A stretch of 64,000 nucleotides of DNA from Oegoconia quadripuncta (lineage: Eukaryota > Arthropoda > Insecta > Lepidoptera > Autostichidae). Location: the NCBI GenBank assembly GCA_949316235.1, contig OX438749.1:15888414-15952413 (forward strand), read 5' to 3'. Within the stretch, counting starts at the first letter, position 1; each line of letters starts with the position of its first letter. This document shows positions 58,739-64,000 of the stretch, piece by piece. Below the pieces are notes generated by a model. That model saw only the letters and a list, made by a program, of their open reading frames with translations. It did not search any database and was not told the DNA's origin. The position numbers were made by a program, and so were the translations under genes.

Positions 58739-61224
58739 TTTCGGGGTTCACCGTTCACATTTCCTCAATTATCGCCGTGTTTAAAACATTTAAGTTCTTT
58801 GCGATATCAGTTATCACTCGCGACAACCTCATTCAAGCCGCGCTGTGTGTATACTACGCGCATATAAACAGTAGGTACATATACAGTTAGCTTGATAACG
58901 CAGTATTGATCGCCGGAACAAGAATAGAGTCGGCTCGACCGTCCGACCGACACTCGAAAACTTCACAACTGTGCTCTGTGGGTGTTATATCTAGTGTCGT
59001 ATGATATGAATAAGACACGATACAATAATCATTGCTCACACCATTCTAATGAAAAATGTTTTTTGATGAATCAGCACGTTATGCAAGTGAAAATCGATAT
59101 TTTGTTTAGCCTAATGAGGGCTAACAAATAGTCCACACGAGTCAAACGGGACGGGAGCGAAGCCCACCCTAAAGTAAACCTACAGCACAATATTATAGAG
59201 CCTAATATAGTAATAAATATGTCGAGTCTATAGGGAATCCGTCCAAAGCGTTGCATTTAGGGCTTTATATTGTTGTGGATACACTTAACGTTTGACTGTA
59301 TAACTAAGTAAAAAAACGGGAAATTACCATGATATAATAATGATATTTACCTAGGTAATTATCTTTTATTAAATTAGATGTTACAAAAATATTCTGTTAT
59401 TTAGATCTTGCGTACCTGCATTTATAGCTTCGTTATACGCATAAGCAGAATACAGATATTTTGAACTTTGAAAGTTTGTAAGTATTGCAATGATAATGGG
59501 TGATAAGCCACTGCACACTCTTTGAGGGTAGGTAATTAAATATTTGAAACAATGTAGGTTAAGCATAATATTTTCTCTAAGCAAAACGATGATATTACAA
59601 CAATCTTAAACAGGTACACAACAGCTGACATAGAATTACGCACTAATAATGCCGCACCCTCACGCCTTTATTCCGAGGAGAGAAGTGGAGATAAGAAAGT
59701 AATGAAAAAAGTCAGCCATGTGGGAGCGTGCCATAAACTTTTCCGTAAAAAAAGTACTAATTTGTATACCATCGACATTCAACTTTATGTCTTTGTATCA
59801 AGGCTTATTTCAAACACTGCAAAATTAAAATACGAACGCAGTTATCAGATTTCAAAACTTTAGGTAAGCATATTTCAAGCTTAGATAAATATACCTCGTC
59901 CTACAGGGTAATTTATTGAAATGGGTCAGTGTGGAGAAATCTGAAAGTATGAGAATGAAGTTCTAGAAAACCATGTCGTCGATTTTAGAATAGAGAAAAA
60001 CTGCATTCAATGATTTTCAAAAAACACGACTCGGGAATTATTTATTAAGGTATCTAAATTGTTAAAAAGCCAGTCATTTTCTTTAATACCACCTCTTTTA
60101 TTCAATTCTTTTGATTTTATTATTGCATTGTTTTTTTCCAAGTGGTGAATATTGAATGGTTTTTTTTATTTCTGTATCATTTCGAAAATAACTATTTCAT
60201 TTAGTGGGTGAACGTTAGCTCTCTTCAATTAATTGTTCATGTATGATTAATAATAATATGAACTGATAACAATACTTTCGAAAATGAACAAAATTAAGAA
60301 CAACAGCATTTTCTTTTAATTGTGGACATCATGGAACAGCCTGTATACCAAACTTAACAACATTGAGAAATAACTGCCGTGGTTAGCAAAACACATTTCA
60401 TCTAACTTTACTCAAAAACAAATTACAGAACTTTTAAAAATACTTTGAAAACTTGTACCTAATACACCTTTATTTATTATTAAAGACTTTACGGATTTCA
60501 TTTTTTATTGAAAATAATTTGCTGTTCGTATAACCAACTAGTATACCACCATAGAATATTATAATAACAGGAGATTCCACCTATGTAGAATCAGTTTATC
60601 TACCAGTGGGATTTATTTGAAACTTAAGGACAAAGTAATGGTACTTGGTAATTATTTAATCCAGGGTAGTAGGTACATCTTTGTGGCAAATTTCATGTGT
60701 CTGATGTACACCAACTAAACTAAAACCAGTTTTAAAGTAGTAAGTCAAATAGCAATATTTTGACAGATGTGCATTTGTGATAGATAGACTATATTGCGTG
60801 TGGTTATGCTACCCATGCAGGGATGGTTAAATTTTTTACATGCGGGGAAACCATACAACAATGTTACTATAAAAAATTAAAAGGTATTATAAAATACTTA
60901 TTATTAACAATGTCATAATAGCCTTCATACATAAAGAATGATTTCTGAAAATAACAAAGTTAAAAAGTTTAAGACCAATCATTCCTTTCTGCATGATTCT
61001 CAAAACCTATTTACTACATAGAATGCAGGTGTTTTATAAAGTTGAAGTAATTGTAATAATTTACCAACTGAAGGCATTTACCTATCGATTATTTCATATT
61101 TGAAAAGAAATGTTAGGTAATTGTTATGATGAAGGCACAACTAAATCAAGAAAGACATCACAAGGATTTTAACATCGAATTTAGGAGTTCGTATCACACG
61201 AAATAAAAAAATTACTTTGATTTT
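58739..61224. other. 5' flank of TBC gene and intergenic, no gene seen
   Basis: The TBC promoter should lie just above 58739. From about 59000 to 61200 the sequence is AT-rich with no SINE head, TIR pair or coding block that I can identify. Confidence 0.35.
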
Positions 61225-61237
61225 ATACTACACACAT

Positions 61238-61528
61238 GATGACATTCACACAGCAGATGTGCAGATTTTGCCTCCTCGCAGAGGAAACACCTGCACATCT
61301 GCTGTGTGAATGTGGTCCGCTAATGCGTAAACGCAATATCCACCTGGGCAGCCACTTATTACACCCGGATGAGATAAAAACCATCGGTGCCAGGAAAATT
61401 ACCCAATTCCTCAAAGAGGCAAACCTGAGCAACGAACTGTAGGTTAGTGGCGATCACAATAGATCGGCAACGGTCGCAGTGATACAGGTCTCCGTTGACC
61501 TGCAACAGCCACATACACATACAATACA
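61238..61528 (+). mobile_element. Tiny RNase H-LINE copy with a snap-back 5' end
   Basis: The 3' end of the same LINE as 40163-41275, in the opposite orientation, with the coding end CRFCLLAEETPAHLL... to SNEL* (stop at 61440-61442) and the TACAA-type tail. A 13-bp target duplication (atactacacacat, 61225-61237 and 61529-61541) frames it. Its first 23 bases are an inverted copy of bases some 25-45 further in. Confidence 0.9.
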
Positions 61529-61544
61529 ATACTACACACATACA

Positions 61545-62305
61545 AAGTTGATAAACAAAATACAGACATTTAAAAAAATTAAATAAATATATAGTAAACC
61601 CCCGAGACGGTCACAGTGTACCCTTCCGGACGGGAGACTTCTTAGGTAAAAGAAGTTAAAGGCAAAATATTTTAGAAACTCCTAAATCAATTTCTATGAA
61701 ACATGGCTCACAACCTTCTCACAAACTTCAGTTTTCGAAAAAAAAACAGCTTGCAAATTAGTTGCGCCATTTTGGCGCTGTCATGCCCACAAACAGGCTT
61801 CAAACTTATAATAACTTCGAGGAGCAAGAGCCCCAAATTAAATACTAAAATGTTCTGTGAGCAGCTCTGGACAAAACCGAGTTATTTACATTTCAGCCTT
61901 GTATTGTTTTACTAATATAAAAAGGATTAAATTAATTAATCACATATCAGAAGAGACACAAGTCATTAAATAATACAAGAAATAAAAGTGAAACTAAACA
62001 AACAAAAAACAATTTCTTGGATTAAAATCGTAAAATAAACTTCAATTCAAAACAAACTTTACGTTCCGTTGTAAACATGAATATCTACTTATCCTACGGA
62101 ACTCAAATATTAAATTGTTCACCCGAATCTTTTACTCTTCTTTTACTACATTTTATATTTAAAAACTTGACTTTAGCCACAGAATTAATATAATAGCGTA
62201 CAAAAAACAAAAAAAAAAATTCTTTAACAAAATATCATGGTAGCATGCTATAATATCTAATTGGTCTGGCTGAAAAGAAACGTCATCGTTAGTGTTGTAA
62301 CAACA
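61545..62305. other. Intergenic, nothing recognised
   Basis: AT-rich, with short ORFs only. Confidence 0.3.
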
Positions 62306-62309
62306 ATAA

Positions 62310-62718
62310 TAGCGGCTTTTTGGCGGGAACTCGGCGAGTGAAGTAGCATTTTTCTTTATAAGTCTTATAATTTGTGCATTCTAACTTTTGAAGCTTAATA
62401 ATGGCAGAATATTGTGCAGCAAACGTTAGTGATAGTGTACAAGTGAAGGGAAGTGTAAATTAAAGTGCGTAACGGAGCTTTCGGGTTCCCACAAGAAGCC
62501 GCCAAAATCTTTTGTAAAGCATTCTGCCACTTTACTGAAGAATGACCTGACCGTGACTAGACTCTGTATACGCCAAGTATACGACGAATTACTTGTTTTG
62601 ACTGAGACTGACTTACAAACTGAAGAAATAAGTGAAATAAGACATGGCTGTTATGGGCTAGATCCCTTTGCCTTCTCCTAAAGGAGAGAATGAAACGAAA
62701 AAAAAAAAAAAACAATAA
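62310..62718 (+). repeat. Retroposed-looking unit with ORF, copy 2, poly(A)
   Basis: Collinear with 21461-21850 in the other orientation. Starts 'ggctttttggcgggaactcg', contains ATGGCAGAATATTGTGCAGC at about 62401 and ends in a run of about 15 A at 62700. The frame reads KKPPKSFVKHSATLLKNDLT as in copy 1, after a 2-base insertion that breaks the start of the ORF. Function unknown. Confidence 0.6.
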
Positions 62719-62822
62719 TAGCACAAACTAGGTAGGTGAAGATAAGATACTACCTACGTATTGAGAAATAACGATCGATAGGTATCTAATTGGGAAATGA
62801 AGATTGCCATATAAAAATATTG

Positions 62823-62972
62823 TATTTCAAAATGTTGCTCAAGCGTACATCTGAGTGAAGCGTTTGAGCATAGTTAGAGATGCCGCTATACAAGTTACAT
62901 AAAACTGTCCCTTTTTAATGCTCCTCCAGCGGAGATCTCTGCTTGAGTAACATTCTGAAATACGGGCCTTAG
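62823..62972 (-). mobile_element. TIR element family 3 copy, reverse orientation
   Basis: 'gttgctcaagcg', 'agagatgccgctatacaagt', 'aaaactgtccctttttaa' and 'gcttgagtaacattctgaaa' are in the reverse order of 13133-13286. Confidence 0.75.
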
Positions 62973-63154
62973 ACACTGGCTGAGTTTCATTAGATTGATT
63001 CACTCAATGTACATAATATCGTGAGTTGAAATATTATTAATAGAAAATATCGTTGTGCAGCAAACTGCTGTCATGATCTCATCATTTTGTATGATCTACC
63101 GTCGAGTGCAGTCTGATACGATGTCCGGCAAATACTTCCTACTAACCTACTTCT

Positions 63155-64000
63155 TGTATATCATCATACCAGCTACAAGACGTCCACTGCTGAAGTAAGT
63201 CTCCCTCATAGATTTCCGGAGCGACCGGTTCGAAGTGGCCTGCTTCCAGCGACTTCCCACGACCTACATCAGGTTATGCGTCCAATTTGTGAGTGGACGT
63301 CCTACGCTGCGTTTGCCGATGCCCCACCGGCCATCAGTTCTTCAAGCTATGTACCCTACCCACTTTAACTTACTTAGCGTACGATGACGTAGAGTAACGT
63401 CGAGTATTGCATCTCCATGGCTCGTTGCGTGACCTTGAGCTTTATGTGCCATAAGTCCTCACTGGTATCACACATTGAAGACATTCATCTTCAAGCACTG
63501 AGGTATTTTGGACGAGAAGACAGTTTTGCGCAGTTTCCCGAACGCTGCCCATCCGACTTGGATTAGTCGATTGGCTTCTTTCTTGAAGTTGGACCCATCT
63601 AATCGGATCTGTTATCCTGGATAGACATACTCCGCTAAAACTTCGAGAATGGAGTTCCCGACTGATATTGATGTGGGCACGAGATAGGCATTCGCCATAA
63701 TTTTCGTTTTGTCCATGTTCATCTTAAAGCCCACTTGCTGAGATGTTGAACTCAGTTGAGGTTATTGAGCATAGTGTTGAGGTCTTCCATCGATTCTGCC
63801 ATGACACACAGTTTTGGAGATATAACGTTTCCCTGCCTCATGTCTCTCTGCAGTAGAATCACCCCCGTGCTCGTTCTGTACTCGGGCTGACATAGTGACG
63901 TTATTGCACCAACATTTCAACACTTCAATGAACTGACAGTCAAAAAGGCACCCTTGGAGGGATCGCAGCACCGCCCAGATCTCGATCGAATCGAAGGCTT
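63155..64000 (-). pseudogene. RTE-type LINE reverse transcriptase, decayed, runs off the window
   Basis: From the window end inward the - strand reads KAFDSIEIWAVLRSLQ (RT motif A region), then FKMNMDKTKIMAN, GNSILEVLAEYVYPG, QIRLDGSNFKKEANRLIQVG and WAAFGKL, and the C-terminal end parallels 15690-16025. Frameshifts and stops are numerous, and the catalytic FADD box is not intact. The 5' part lies beyond 64000. Confidence 0.8.

Overview
The window is AT-rich nuclear DNA from an insect, almost certainly a moth or butterfly. It holds spliced genes with GT-AG introns, an IR75-type chemosensory receptor, and several repeat types that are widespread in Lepidoptera: tRNA-headed SINEs, RTE and R1/Jockey-like LINE debris, and the 'cccgcgacttcgtccgcg' repeat. 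No species can be named from sequence alone, and there is nothing prokaryotic.

Four host genes can be assembled exon by exon with matching splice phases. (1) The 3' part of an ionotropic receptor of the IR75 type, + strand, six exons at 126-6005; the 5' exons lie left of the window. (2) A complete low-specificity L-threonine aldolase, - strand, six coding exons at 21155-11883, 372 residues. (3) A complete RING/SIAH-type E3 ubiquitin ligase-like gene, - strand, four coding exons at 35636-29679, 329 residues, with an odd Pro/Gly/Asn repeat tail. (4) A complete TBC1D16-like RabGAP, - strand, seven coding exons at 58738-51712, 737 residues. A possible first exon of a secreted protein, with a TATA box, lies at 39.5-39.96 kb (+) but is unproven. 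The genes have unrelated jobs (chemosensation, amino-acid metabolism, ubiquitination, Rab traffic) and there is no sign of functional clustering.

The rest is mostly transposable elements and their remains. The best preserved is a 4.7-kb Copia element (6691-11433, - strand) with identical 144-bp LTRs and a TAGAT target duplication, broken by a SINE and two frameshifts. Others are a LINE 3' half with RNase H (40.16-41.28 kb) and a tiny snap-back copy of the same LINE at 61.2 kb, RTE-type reverse-transcriptase remains (15.7, 25.8, 63.2-64 kb), other LINE pieces (19.7, 22.4, 30.4, 45.2, 54.5 kb), a Helitron helicase end next to a two-tier tandem repeat (14.3-15.4 kb), mariner remains (25.2, 43.8 kb), three tRNA-headed SINE families, and at least seven fold-back/TIR (MITE-like) groups.

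The least explained structures are an inverted pair of about 480-bp modules (37.86-38.34 and 42.52-43.00 kb) that both keep five copies of the octamer AATAGTGC, and a pair of retroposed-looking units (21.44-21.85 and 62.31-62.72 kb) sharing a reading frame I cannot place. I see no convincing new multi-gene system.
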